From SZUA-217 sp964194555 (GTDB lineage Bacteria; Actinomycetota; Acidimicrobiia; Spongiisociales; ZC4RG35), in contig CAXMMT010000010.1 in the NCBI GenBank assembly GCA_964194555.1, positions 1 through 64,000 of the forward strand: a stretch of DNA of 64,000 nt, written 5' to 3'. Below the pieces are notes generated by a model. That model had not been told where the DNA came from and ran no database searches. It worked only from the letters and a program-made list of their open reading frames with translations. The translations under genes were made by a program, and so were the position numbers. Within the stretch, counting starts at the first letter, position 1; each line of letters begins with the position of its first letter. Positions 42,981 to 51,950 of this stretch are shown here, one piece after another.

Positions 42981-45789
42981 GGAGTCGTGTCCCTTCAGGA
43001 TCGAAGTGAGCAAGGTGTTCCATGACCGTGGCGGGGACGGTCGTTCCATTGGGGAGTCGAATGTCGAGCTTCTCACCCGCAGCAGCCCTGTTGTGGGCAA
43101 CCTGGGCTAGACATACCGAGCGATCGAGCGTGGGGGACATTCGGCTCGACGTGATCCTCCCAACGATTCCGGCCTCACGGTCGATGATCTGGCTTGCTTC
43201 GGGCGGAACGATCGAAGGGTCGTCGGTCTGGACCGCGACAAGACGGGGGTAGTCGCCCCTCTGCTTCTGCCAGGCCAGTTCCGGTTTGCCTGAGAAGTCG
43301 GGCTTGTCCATCTTGATCGCCCAGTCGATGCCGAAGCCGAAACCCTGGGTGAGACCGTCGGTGTCCTGACCGACGATGAAATGACCTTTCTCCAGCCGCA
43401 TGATCCTCTGCGCCTCCACCCCAAACGGTCTTACTTCGAGATCTTGACCCTCCTCGAGCAGGGACTCCCAGACCTCAAGTCCGTGATTGGCCGGCACATG
43501 GATCTCGTAGGAGAGCTCGCCGGTGAATCCGATTCTCCACAAGAAGCAGTCTGCGATCCTGGCCACCGTGCCGGTTCTCACTTCCATATAGCCGAATTGG
43601 TGGGGGTCTAGGTCGATGTCGGTGAGACGGCTGACCAGCTCACGTGAGTTGGGTCCGGCGACATTGATGCTGGCGTAGCCGTCGGAAACCGCGGTCATCT
43701 TGACGTCCCATTCCGGGAAGCTGGTCTGAAGCCAGTCGTCGAGCCAGTTCCAGACAACTCCGGCGCCTCCCGAAGTGGTCGACATCATGTATCGGTCGGG
43801 GCTGAGACGTCCGGTGACACCGTCATCCATGATGACCCCGTCTTCGGCGCACATCATCCCGTAACGCACCTTGCCGATCTCCAGCTTCGACCACTTGTTG
43901 ACGTAGACGAATTCGAGCAGCCTGGGCACATCCGCCCCGCGAAGGTCGATTTTTCCCAGCGGGCTGACGTCGATGATCCCGACGCTGCTTCGCACTGCGC
44001 CGACCTCCGCTTGGGGATCGCCGTAGTGATCTGGGCGGATCCACTGTCCTGCGATCAGCGGTCTGGCGTTGTGAGACTCGTGCCAGGGGTGAATGGGGGA
44101 GTAGCGGACCGGATCGTGATACTGCCCGGCAAGCGTTCCCAGTCGAATCGGGGCATACGGAGGTCGCCAGGTCGTGGTTGAAGTCTCCAGAAGACTGGTT
44201 CCCACGGCCTCGCCATGAACAGCGAGGGCGTTGACCGCTTCCACTTTGCCCTGGACAGGCCCCATACCGGCAGTGGTGTATCGCTTGGCCAATTCCATCG
44301 AGTCGTAGCCTTCGGCCGCGGCGGAGAAAAGATCCTCTGAAGTCACGTCCTCGGAGAAGTCGACGAACCCGTGAGTGGTCGATCGGTACAGCTCGGGGTG
44401 GTCTTCGACGTCGAGACCCTTGATATCTCTGGGTGTGGCCTCAGGAGCTCCTCCTCGCCAGGTCGCCTTGACCGCCTCGGCGCGGACCGCTGCCTCATGT
44501 CCCACCGCCGTGCCGTGCTCGACCAGCTGATCTGTGGTGCCGTCGCCGACCATTCCGCCGGCCGCCAGAACGTTGGTAGGCAACGAGGAGGGGAGAAACC
44601 GAGCGGCCCCGGAGTGATATACGGGGCGGTCTCCGGCCATGTTGAGCAGTGCTGTTGGGGTTGTCCATCCGATGGCGGTCACCAGAAGGTCGGCGTCGAT
44701 TCGCCTTCCGTTCGAGTCGACGACAGTCTTCACGCCCTTTCTGCCCGTTGCCTCAACCACCGTTTCGCCAGTGCGGGCATCGAGGACGGCAGCGATCTCT
44801 ACCCCGGCCCGCTCCAGGTCTGTGATCGCCGCATCACCGGATTGGTTGGCGGTGAGCACAACGGCCCTATCACCGGGTTTGACCGCATAGAGATTGATCA
44901 GTCTCCGCACCGCCGTGGAGAGCATTACACCGGGGAGATCGTTTCCCCTGAAGACATAGGGACGCTCCAGGGTTCCGGCGGCGACGACAAGAGTCTTGAC
45001 CCGGGCCAGCACCAGCCGCTCTTCGACATGGGCCATGTCACGCTGCACCACCGACACCCAGTTGTGGTCGTAGCGACCGGCTACTACCGCATCGGTCATG
45101 ACTTCGATGAGAGGCTGGCCCTCGATCGCGGCCCTCAGGTCGGCCAGGGCTCCAAGATCGCTGTCATCGCCGAAACGGATATGGCCGCCAAGGGCAGGCT
45201 CCTCCTCGACGAGGATCACAGATGCTCCCGCTTCGGCAGCTGCCAGAGAAGCAGCCATTCCCGTCGGGCCGCTACCGGCCACCAGAACGTCGGGATGTGC
45301 GAAGCGGTGGTCGTATTCGCCACCCTGGTGTTCGGGGTTTACCACCCCACCGGCGACGAACCGGCCGAGGACACGCTGGTACCAGGGCCACAAGCGACGA
45401 GGCGCCATGAACGTCTTGTAATAGAAGCCCGGCGGGAGCAAGCGCGACACCAACTGGTTGGCCGCCTTGACATCGAAGGAGAGAGCCGGCCACACGTTCT
45501 GGGCTGAGACCTCCATCCCCTCGCTCACGTTCAGGTGAGCGGCGCGGACGTTTGGCTCATCACCGACCTGGACCATGGCGTTTGGATCGTGATAGGTGGC
45601 GGTGAGAAGCCCGCGACGCCGATGGAGTTTGAAACTCCGCGACAGGACACGTACTCCATTGGCAGCCAACGCCGAGGCGATGGTGTCACCTTCCAGTCCC
45701 TCGAGTCGTCTGCCGTTCCAGGTGAAGGAGACGGTTTCCGAGCGGTCGATGAGCTCGCCCGGTTGAGGGTCGAGTCGATGGTCACGCAT
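42973..45789 (-). CDS. soxA: sarcosine oxidase alpha subunit
   Basis: A 938-residue subunit. The N-terminal 100 residues form a 2Fe-2S-ferredoxin-like fold (VSFTWNGRRLEGLEGDTIASAL). Residues about 165-460 hold a dinucleotide-binding oxidoreductase domain (VLVAGSGPTGMAASLAAAE), and the C-terminal ~360 residues are a GcvT-like folate-binding domain (GYASINVAGPNSRELVSRL, RIGFTGELSYEIHV). With the beta subunit it demethylates sarcosine and passes the methyl carbon to THF, giving glycine, 5,10-methylene-THF and H2O2. It overlaps soxD by 8 bases. Confidence 0.93.
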   Translation of the reverse strand: MRDHRLDPQPGELIDRSETVSFTWNGRRLEGLEGDTIASALAANGVRVLSRSFKLHRRRGLLTATYHDPNAMVQVGDEPNVRAAHLNVSEGMEVSAQNVWPALSFDVKAANQLVSRLLPPGFYYKTFMAPRRLWPWYQRVLGRFVAGGVVNPEHQGGEYDHRFAHPDVLVAGSGPTGMAASLAAAEAGASVILVEEEPALGGHIRFGDDSDLGALADLRAAIEGQPLIEVMTDAVVAGRYDHNWVSVVQRDMAHVEERLVLARVKTLVVAAGTLERPYVFRGNDLPGVMLSTAVRRLINLYAVKPGDRAVVLTANQSGDAAITDLERAGVEIAAVLDARTGETVVEATGRKGVKTVVDSNGRRIDADLLVTAIGWTTPTALLNMAGDRPVYHSGAARFLPSSLPTNVLAAGGMVGDGTTDQLVEHGTAVGHEAAVRAEAVKATWRGGAPEATPRDIKGLDVEDHPELYRSTTHGFVDFSEDVTSEDLFSAAAEGYDSMELAKRYTTAGMGPVQGKVEAVNALAVHGEAVGTSLLETSTTTWRPPYAPIRLGTLAGQYHDPVRYSPIHPWHESHNARPLIAGQWIRPDHYGDPQAEVGAVRSSVGIIDVSPLGKIDLRGADVPRLLEFVYVNKWSKLEIGKVRYGMMCAEDGVIMDDGVTGRLSPDRYMMSTTSGGAGVVWNWLDDWLQTSFPEWDVKMTAVSDGYASINVAGPNSRELVSRLTDIDLDPHQFGYMEVRTGTVARIADCFLWRIGFTGELSYEIHVPANHGLEVWESLLEEGQDLEVRPFGVEAQRIMRLEKGHFIVGQDTDGLTQGFGFGIDWAIKMDKPDFSGKPELAWQKQRGDYPRLVAVQTDDPSIVPPEASQIIDREAGIVGRITSSRMSPTLDRSVCLAQVAHNRAAAGEKLDIRLPNGTTVPATVMEHLAHFDPEGTRLRV

Positions 45790-46045
45790 CGTTGTTTCCC
45801 CCGACGTCGGTGACCATCCTGATCTCGTTGGTGACGTTGTGGCGCTCTATGTTCAAGAATCGCCGACAGCCGGAGACGTGAAACCAGCGTTCACTCTGCC
45901 ACCCCGAGGTGTTGGTCCTCATGTAGAGGTATCTGCGCCAGGTGGCCGGGTCGGTGTCCACCGACGGACGCGGAATCACCTCGCCCCCGAAGCTGAACTC
46001 GTTGTCGTTGCGTGGCCCGCAGTTGGGGCAGATGATCACCAGCAC
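45782..46045 (-). CDS. soxD: sarcosine oxidase delta subunit
   Basis: An 87-residue zinc-binding subunit. The start reads MLVIICPNCGPRNDNEFSFG, with the first Cys pair, and WFHVSGCRRFLNIERHNVTN supplies the remaining Cys/His ligands. It stabilises the alpha/beta assembly. It lies 2 bp after soxB and overlaps soxA, giving the standard soxBDAG order. Confidence 0.92.
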   Translation of the reverse strand: MLVIICPNCGPRNDNEFSFGGEVIPRPSVDTDPATWRRYLYMRTNTSGWQSERWFHVSGCRRFLNIERHNVTNEIRMVTDVGGNNDA

Positions 46046-46047
46046 TG

Positions 46048-47304
46048 TCAGTGCCCCACCGCGGCTGCACCCTTCTCAGCCGTCAGGGTTCCCTTCTCGA
46101 ATCGGTCCAGGCCGAACGGGCTTATCAGATCCCCTGGCTTTCCATTGGCGATCATCGCCGCCACCGATTCTCCGGCCACCGGCCCCGCCTTGAACCCGTA
46201 GGTGCCCCATCCAACATCCACGTAGAAGCCCTCTATCTCTGTCGGTCCGATGATCGGCCCATAGTCGGGGGTCATGTCACACAACCCGGCCCACTGTCTC
46301 AGGAGACGCATGTTTGCAACGGCCGGCATCAGTTCGAGGATGTGACCGGCGAGGCCTGTGGTGAACTCGAGCGAGCCTCTCGTCGCATAGGAGGTGAACG
46401 GGTCGACGCTCGCCCCAAACACGAATTCCCCGCGAGCCGTCTGGCTGACGTAGGTGTGGAGGCTTCCCGAGACGATCACCGGATGGAGGAACTGCCTGAC
46501 CGGTTCGGTGACAGCAGCCTGAAGCGGACGGGTCGTGATGGGCAGGGTGACCCCTGCCATTGCAGAAACCAGTGAGGACCAGCCGGCCGTGCAGTTGATC
46601 ACCGTCGAGGTGGAAACGGACCCGCGGCTGGTCCGGACTCCGACGATCCGGCCCGACCCGACATCGATCCCGGTCAACTCGGTCTCCTGATGGATGTGCA
46701 CGCCCAAGGAGGCCGCGGCTCGTGCGTAGCCCCAGACCACCGCGTCGTGACGGACGATGCCCCCGGGTGGATGCCAGAGAGCGCCGACTATCGGGTAACG
46801 GGGGTGGTCGGAGGTGTCGATGAAAGGGGCAAGCCTCTTCACCTCGTCGGGGCTGATGACGGCAGAGTCAATGCCTTCGAGTTTGTTGACTTCTGCACGC
46901 CATCTCATGGTCCGGAGTGACGAATCGTTGTGAGCCAGGGTCATATGACCGCGCTGGGAGAACATCACATTGAAGTTCAAGTCGGAGGCGAGGCGCTCGT
47001 ATAGCTCGACCGACCGGTCATAGAAGCGAGACCCCTCCACAGTGAGATAGTTTGAGCGCACGATCGCGGTATTACGTCCCGACCCTCCGCTTCCTATGTA
47101 GCTCTTCTCCACGACAGCCACATTGGTGATGCCATGGTTCCGGGCCAAGTAGTAGGCGGTGGCGAGACCGTGGACACCACCACCCACGATGACCACGTCG
47201 TATGCCGAAGCCAGGTCATGGTGTTCCCAGACTTTTGGCCATGGGGATCGGCTCAGGCCGTGGGTGATCAGTTTCCAGGCCGAGAAGCGTGTTCGCCGAC
47301 TCAT
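46048..47304 (-). CDS. soxB: sarcosine oxidase beta subunit
   Basis: A 418-residue flavoprotein holding non-covalent FAD and covalent FMN. The N-terminus SWPKVWEHHDLASAYD-like segment is followed by the Rossmann motif VVIVGGGVHGLATAYYLA, and HGLSRSPWPKVWE is typical of SoxB. RQWAGLCDMTPDYGPIIGP and VDVGWGTYGFKAGPVAGE are C-terminal family signatures. It oxidises sarcosine to the imine. First gene of soxBDAG, divergent from the flavoprotein gene at 47395. Confidence 0.92.
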   Translation of the reverse strand: MSRRTRFSAWKLITHGLSRSPWPKVWEHHDLASAYDVVIVGGGVHGLATAYYLARNHGITNVAVVEKSYIGSGGSGRNTAIVRSNYLTVEGSRFYDRSVELYERLASDLNFNVMFSQRGHMTLAHNDSSLRTMRWRAEVNKLEGIDSAVISPDEVKRLAPFIDTSDHPRYPIVGALWHPPGGIVRHDAVVWGYARAAASLGVHIHQETELTGIDVGSGRIVGVRTSRGSVSTSTVINCTAGWSSLVSAMAGVTLPITTRPLQAAVTEPVRQFLHPVIVSGSLHTYVSQTARGEFVFGASVDPFTSYATRGSLEFTTGLAGHILELMPAVANMRLLRQWAGLCDMTPDYGPIIGPTEIEGFYVDVGWGTYGFKAGPVAGESVAAMIANGKPGDLISPFGLDRFEKGTLTAEKGAAAVGH

Positions 47305-47394
47305 TCTTGGTGCCCCCAGTGTGACTGCGAAACCCTAGACAGCCCTGCTCGTATCGCGACGCGGCATGACGAATAGACCGATAACCTGGCATCC

Positions 47395-48708
47395 ATGAGC
47401 GATAGGCGAAAATACGACGCAATCATCATCGGCGCCGGGATCATTGGTGCCAACCTCGGCTTTGAGATGTCAAAGGCCGGATATGAGACTCTCAACATCG
47501 ACAAACTTCCCGCCTCCGGATATGGCTCCACAGCAAACTCGTGCGCCATCATCCGCACCCACTACTCGACCTGGGCTGGTGTGGTCATGGCCTATGAGGG
47601 CTTCCACTATTGGAAGGATTGGGAGAACTATCTCGAGGTCGAGGACGAGAGAGGAGCGGCCGGATTCGTCCAGTGCGGCGCGGTGTTCGTCGGGAGTCAC
47701 GGTGGCCACATGGAGAAAGTGCTCCCCCTGTTTGACGAGATCGGAATCCCCTATGAAGTCTGGGACACCGAGCAGTTGGCCGAGGGTCTCCCCGGTATCG
47801 ACACCGGCGAGCATGCACCACCGAAGCGACCCGACGACGATGCCTTCTGGGAAGAGCCGGCGAGCCAGATCAGCAGCGCAGTTCACACTCCTATTGCCGG
47901 CTATGTGACCGACCCTCAGCTTGCCACCCACAACCTTCAGCGGGCAGCCGAAGCCAAGGGAGGGAAGTTCATGTTCAATACCGAGGTGGCCGGAATACGG
48001 ACCGACGCCGGCCGTGTTGCCGGAGTGGACCTTGCCGATGGCACCTCCATCGATGCTCCGATCGTGATAAACGTGGCCGGGCCACATTCCTTCGTCATCA
48101 ATGAGATGGCCGGAGTCGCCCATTCGATGGCCATCAAGACCAGGGCATTGCGTCATGAGGTACACCATGTTCCCTCGCCCCGAGGTCTCGACTTCGAGAA
48201 GGACGGGATGCTCGTCGGCGACGACGACCTCGGGACCTACTTCCGGCCCGAGGTCGGTAACAACATCCTGGTCGGCAGTCAAGATCCCGAGTGCGACCCC
48301 CAGATCTGGGTGCAGAATCCAGACGAGTTCGATAGAAGCATCACCGAAGACCAGTGGCGCGCCCAGGTCCTCCGTCTCGCCCGACGTCTCCCCTCACTGG
48401 GTGTTCCAAGCGAAAGGAAGGGCGTCGTCGATCTCTACGACGTGAGCGACGATTGGATTCCGATCTACGACAAGACGGATCTTGACGGGTTCTATGTCGC
48501 CATCGGCACCAGTGGAAACCAGTTCAAGAACTCACACATTGCGGCCTACTGCATGACCCGGCTCATCGCTGCGGTCGAATCCGGTCACGACCACGACTCC
48601 GACCCTGTGAAGGTGCAGATGCCTCACACCGGATTCGATCTGGATATGGGAGTCTTCAGCAGGAACCGGGAGATCAACGAGGCGTCGTCCTTCAGCGTCC
48701 TCGGCTGA
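47395..48708 (+). CDS. FAD-dependent amine/amino-acid oxidase family protein
   Basis: A 437-residue DAO-family flavoprotein. FAD binds at AIIIGAGIIGANLGFEMSKAG; YGSTANSCAIIRTHYSTWAGV corresponds to the region after the first helix in SoxB/dimethylglycine-oxidase relatives. APIVINVAGPHS and GFYVAIGTSGNQFKNSHIAA are C-terminal FAD-domain motifs. Divergent from soxB with a 90-bp gap, it probably acts on a related N-methyl amine or glycine derivative (for example dimethylglycine), but the substrate is not shown by sequence. Confidence 0.78.
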   Translation: MSDRRKYDAIIIGAGIIGANLGFEMSKAGYETLNIDKLPASGYGSTANSCAIIRTHYSTWAGVVMAYEGFHYWKDWENYLEVEDERGAAGFVQCGAVFVGSHGGHMEKVLPLFDEIGIPYEVWDTEQLAEGLPGIDTGEHAPPKRPDDDAFWEEPASQISSAVHTPIAGYVTDPQLATHNLQRAAEAKGGKFMFNTEVAGIRTDAGRVAGVDLADGTSIDAPIVINVAGPHSFVINEMAGVAHSMAIKTRALRHEVHHVPSPRGLDFEKDGMLVGDDDLGTYFRPEVGNNILVGSQDPECDPQIWVQNPDEFDRSITEDQWRAQVLRLARRLPSLGVPSERKGVVDLYDVSDDWIPIYDKTDLDGFYVAIGTSGNQFKNSHIAAYCMTRLIAAVESGHDHDSDPVKVQMPHTGFDLDMGVFSRNREINEASSFSVLG

Positions 48709-48722
48709 GCCGCTGACCATTC

Positions 48723-50024
48723 TCAGCCCAGCGGGTCCTCATCGCTGGTCTGGGAGAAGACCCGCTTGGCCTTACCCACTTCGGAGCGTGGGACGCTGCC
48801 TGGAGGTCCGACATCGACCTTGACTCGCAACCGGATGGTCTCCATCAGCTGATTCTGGAGACGCTGGGCGATCTCGTCGGAACTGTCGCTGAACGACTCG
48901 TCTATCACCTCCACCCGCGCCTCCAGCTCGGGGAGGGTGCCCCTGCGATCGACGATGATGGCGTAGTTGGCGCCCAGAGCCGGGTCGGCCATGAGGATCG
49001 TCTCGATCGTTCTCGGATAGACGTTGATGCCCCTGATCACCAACATGTCATCTGCCCGACCCTGGAGACGCTCGATTCTTCTGCTGGTTCGACCGCACGG
49101 ACACTCGTCTTCGAGGAATCTGGTGATATCCCGTGTCCGATAACGAAGAACCGGCTGGGCATGCTTGGTGAGGGTGGTGATCACCAGCTCGCCCAGCTCG
49201 CCGTCGGGAGTCGGCTCCCCAGTGTCTGGATCGACGATCTCGGGGTAGAAGTGATCCTCGAAGACATGCATCCCACCTTTGTTCTCACGACACTCGATTG
49301 CCACGCCGGGACCGATCACCTCTGACAGCCCGTAGATGTCACGGGCGTCATACTCGGAGTTCCAGGATGCTTCGAGCTTGTCCCTCAGACCCTCCGACCA
49401 GGGCTCAGCCCCGTGGATGCCCCATCGAAGGGGGATGCTCGACTTGAGCCCCATCTCCTCGGCGCGCTCGGCGAGGATCAGTGCAAATGATGGAGTGGCG
49501 GCCAACCCGGTGGCGCCGGTGTCGGCCATCAGCGAGACCTGAAAACCCGGGTTGCCACCGGAGGCGGGCACCGCGGTCGCTCCCAGTTCCTCGACCCCGT
49601 AATGGAGGCCGAGGCCACCGGTGAACAGGCCGTATCCGTAGGCCACGTGAACCACGTCATCGGGTGTTGCCCCCACGGCCGAGAGCGACCTTGCATTCAC
49701 CTGAGCGAACACCGCGATGTCATCTTTGGTGTAGGCGACGATCGTAGGTTTGCCTGATGTGCCGGATGAGGCGTGAAGACGGACGATCTCGCCCATGGGA
49801 ACTGTGAGCATCCCGTATGGGTAGGTGTCGCGAAACTCCTGTTTCTCGGTGAATGGGAGGGAGTCGATGTCCTCGAGGGAGCCGACTTCGCCGACGCCTG
49901 ACATCTTTCTCGACCAGTATCCCGAATCGATCGCCTTCAAACGGGCGACCAGGTCCGACAGTCGCTCCAACTGGAGATGTCGCAGCGGCTCGCGGTCGAG
50001 AGTCTCCAACTCGTGCAGGTACAT
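48723..50024 (-). CDS. paaK: phenylacetate-CoA ligase
   Basis: A 433-residue PaaK-type ligase forming an aryl-acetyl-CoA. It has LPFTEKQEFRDTYPYGM near the N-terminus, the phosphate loop ASSGTSGKPTIVAYT, IYGLSEVIGPGVAIEC, TRDITRFLEDECPCGRTSRR with its Cys pair, and VIRGINVYPRTIE. Length matches the family. It is a single gene, without the paaABCDE oxygenase in the window, so phenylacetate is probable but another aryl acid is possible. Confidence 0.85.
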   Translation of the reverse strand: MYLHELETLDREPLRHLQLERLSDLVARLKAIDSGYWSRKMSGVGEVGSLEDIDSLPFTEKQEFRDTYPYGMLTVPMGEIVRLHASSGTSGKPTIVAYTKDDIAVFAQVNARSLSAVGATPDDVVHVAYGYGLFTGGLGLHYGVEELGATAVPASGGNPGFQVSLMADTGATGLAATPSFALILAERAEEMGLKSSIPLRWGIHGAEPWSEGLRDKLEASWNSEYDARDIYGLSEVIGPGVAIECRENKGGMHVFEDHFYPEIVDPDTGEPTPDGELGELVITTLTKHAQPVLRYRTRDITRFLEDECPCGRTSRRIERLQGRADDMLVIRGINVYPRTIETILMADPALGANYAIIVDRRGTLPELEARVEVIDESFSDSSDEIAQRLQNQLMETIRLRVKVDVGPPGSVPRSEVGKAKRVFSQTSDEDPLG

Positions 50025-50086
50025 GTCTCGCGATGTTAGGAGGGTGTCTGCTGCGCGATAGGGGTGACGTGTATAGCGTTCGCCAG

Positions 50087-50716
50087 ATGACCACCATCCA
50101 AAGACTCACCGACTCTTGCCTGCTCGTCACCACCGACTCCGACGCCACCTTGTTCGACCCCGGGTTTCACTCCTTCACGAGTGGAGAACTGGATCTCAGC
50201 TCGATCGAGGACGTGACCAGGGTGTTCATCACCCACGAGCATGGCGATCATGTCAGCCCGGACTTCGTGCGCTGGCTGGTGGATCGTCGCTCGGACCTGA
50301 CCATCCATTCCAATGATCCGGTGGTGAGCCTTCTTCAGGAACATGACATCGAAGCGACCACCTCGGTGCCGACGGGAGTCTCGGTCGAGGACGTGCTCCA
50401 TGGTCGGATACCGAACGGCGCCACACCTCCGAATCGGGCGTTCACGATCGACGGGGTGCTGACCCATCCGGGCGACAGCCGGGAGCCGACCGTGACTGGA
50501 CCTGTGCTTGCCCTCCCCTTGCTTGTTCCCTGGGACTCCGCAACCGGGGCCGTGGAGTTCGCGCGACGACTGCGACCGGCTCAGGTCGTGGCCATCCATG
50601 ACTTCTATCTCACTGAGAGCGGCCGGAGCTGGATCAGAGACATGGTCGCCCAAGTTCTCTCCGCCGATGGCATAGAGCTTGTTGACGTCGACTGGGGTGC
50701 CAGCTTCACGGTTTGA
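50087..50716 (+). CDS. MBL-fold metal-dependent hydrolase
   Basis: A 209-residue metallo-beta-lactamase-fold protein of the short UlaG-like kind. The metal motif is ITHEHGDHVSP (H-x-H-x-D-H) near residue 51, later Asp is in LTHPGDSREP and His in VVAIHDFYLTESG. Substrate is unknown. ATG 50087 places the usual short beta strand before DATLFDPG. It is divergent from the paaK-like gene. Confidence 0.8.
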   Translation: MTTIQRLTDSCLLVTTDSDATLFDPGFHSFTSGELDLSSIEDVTRVFITHEHGDHVSPDFVRWLVDRRSDLTIHSNDPVVSLLQEHDIEATTSVPTGVSVEDVLHGRIPNGATPPNRAFTIDGVLTHPGDSREPTVTGPVLALPLLVPWDSATGAVEFARRLRPAQVVAIHDFYLTESGRSWIRDMVAQVLSADGIELVDVDWGASFTV

Positions 50717-50765
50717 GCGCGATTCATCCTATGTACGGTGTACCCACGAGCGGTCGAGAGATGAG

Positions 50766-51950
50766 ATGACGGATACCGATAGTCGGCAACTCGACGACGT
50801 TGTCGGGGAGCTCTTTGACAACCATCCCCCTTCGAGCACCGATCCGGAGGAGTTCTGGGGCGCACAGTACGACCTCGGTCTGGCGTGGGTCTGGCACGAG
50901 AAGGGCTTCGGTGGGCTCGGACTGTCCCGCGTGGACCAAGACCACGTCAACCGGCGGATAGAAGAAGCAGGCGGATCGACCGAGAACCGCTATCTCAACC
51001 TTCTCGGGATCGGCATGGGCGCCGGTGTTCTCGCCGCCCACGGCACCGATAGCCAGAAGCGACGCTGGCTGCGGCCCATGTTCACCACCCAGGAGATCTG
51101 GTGCCAGATGTTCAGCGAGCCGGATGCCGGGTCCGATCTCGCTGGTCTTTCGATGAGGGCGGAGCCCGACGGTGACGAATGGGTCGTCAACGGCCAGAAG
51201 GTGTGGACCACCCTCGCCCACCTCTCCAAATGGGGCATGTTGGTCACCCGCACCGATCCCGAGGCCCCCAAACATCGTGGGCTCACCTACTTCGTTGTGG
51301 ACATGGCGGCAGAGGGGGTCGACGTTCGACCGCTATATCAGATAACCGGAGACGCCGAGTTCAACGAGGTGTTCTTCGATGACGTTCGGATACCCGATGA
51401 GAACCGAATCGACTCGGTTGGGTCGGGGTGGAGAGTCTCACTGACAACTCTGATGAATGAGCGGGTGGCGATCGGAGCCAACACGGTTCCGAGAGGCTCG
51501 GGAAAGATTGCCGATGCCGTGGACGTTTGGAAGCGGTCCGGTTCCGAGGATCCTCTGCTCCGTGACCGACTGATCCATTTGTGGGCCGAGGTCGAGGCTG
51601 CCCGTCTGACCAGCGCCCGCGCCAATGAGTTGGCCAGTGCAGGGGTCCCCGGACCGGAAGGCTCGATAGGCAAACTCGATTGGGCCACGCTGAACAAGGA
51701 GATCACCTCTTTCACGATCGATCTGATGGGACTCGAAGGCACTCTCTACCCGGGTGGTTATGAGCTGGTCAGACCCACCAGCTTTGACTCGTCGATGCCG
51801 CAGAAAGCCTTCTTGAGGACTAGGGCGAACTCGATCGAGGGGGGAACCTCGGAGATCATGATGAACATCCTCGGCGAGCGTGTCCTCGGCCTTCCGGGAG
51901 AGCCGCGCGTCGACAAGGAGCTGCCATGGAAGGATGTGCCTCGTGGGTGA
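50766..51950 (+). CDS. acyl-CoA dehydrogenase, catalytic-type subunit
   Basis: A 394-residue flavoprotein. FAD and acyl-CoA segments are MFSEPDAGSDLAGLSMRAE, VNGQKVWTTLAHLSKWGMLV and AEFNEVFFDDVRIP, and the C-terminal RTRANSIEGGTSEIMMNILG contains the EGGTSEI stretch that contacts FAD. It resembles one half of the actinobacterial heteromeric dehydrogenases (FadE26/27-like pairs). It overlaps the next dehydrogenase gene, so the two probably form an alpha2-beta2 complex acting on a bulky or branched acyl-CoA. Confidence 0.82.
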   Translation: MTDTDSRQLDDVVGELFDNHPPSSTDPEEFWGAQYDLGLAWVWHEKGFGGLGLSRVDQDHVNRRIEEAGGSTENRYLNLLGIGMGAGVLAAHGTDSQKRRWLRPMFTTQEIWCQMFSEPDAGSDLAGLSMRAEPDGDEWVVNGQKVWTTLAHLSKWGMLVTRTDPEAPKHRGLTYFVVDMAAEGVDVRPLYQITGDAEFNEVFFDDVRIPDENRIDSVGSGWRVSLTTLMNERVAIGANTVPRGSGKIADAVDVWKRSGSEDPLLRDRLIHLWAEVEAARLTSARANELASAGVPGPEGSIGKLDWATLNKEITSFTIDLMGLEGTLYPGGYELVRPTSFDSSMPQKAFLRTRANSIEGGTSEIMMNILGERVLGLPGEPRVDKELPWKDVPRG

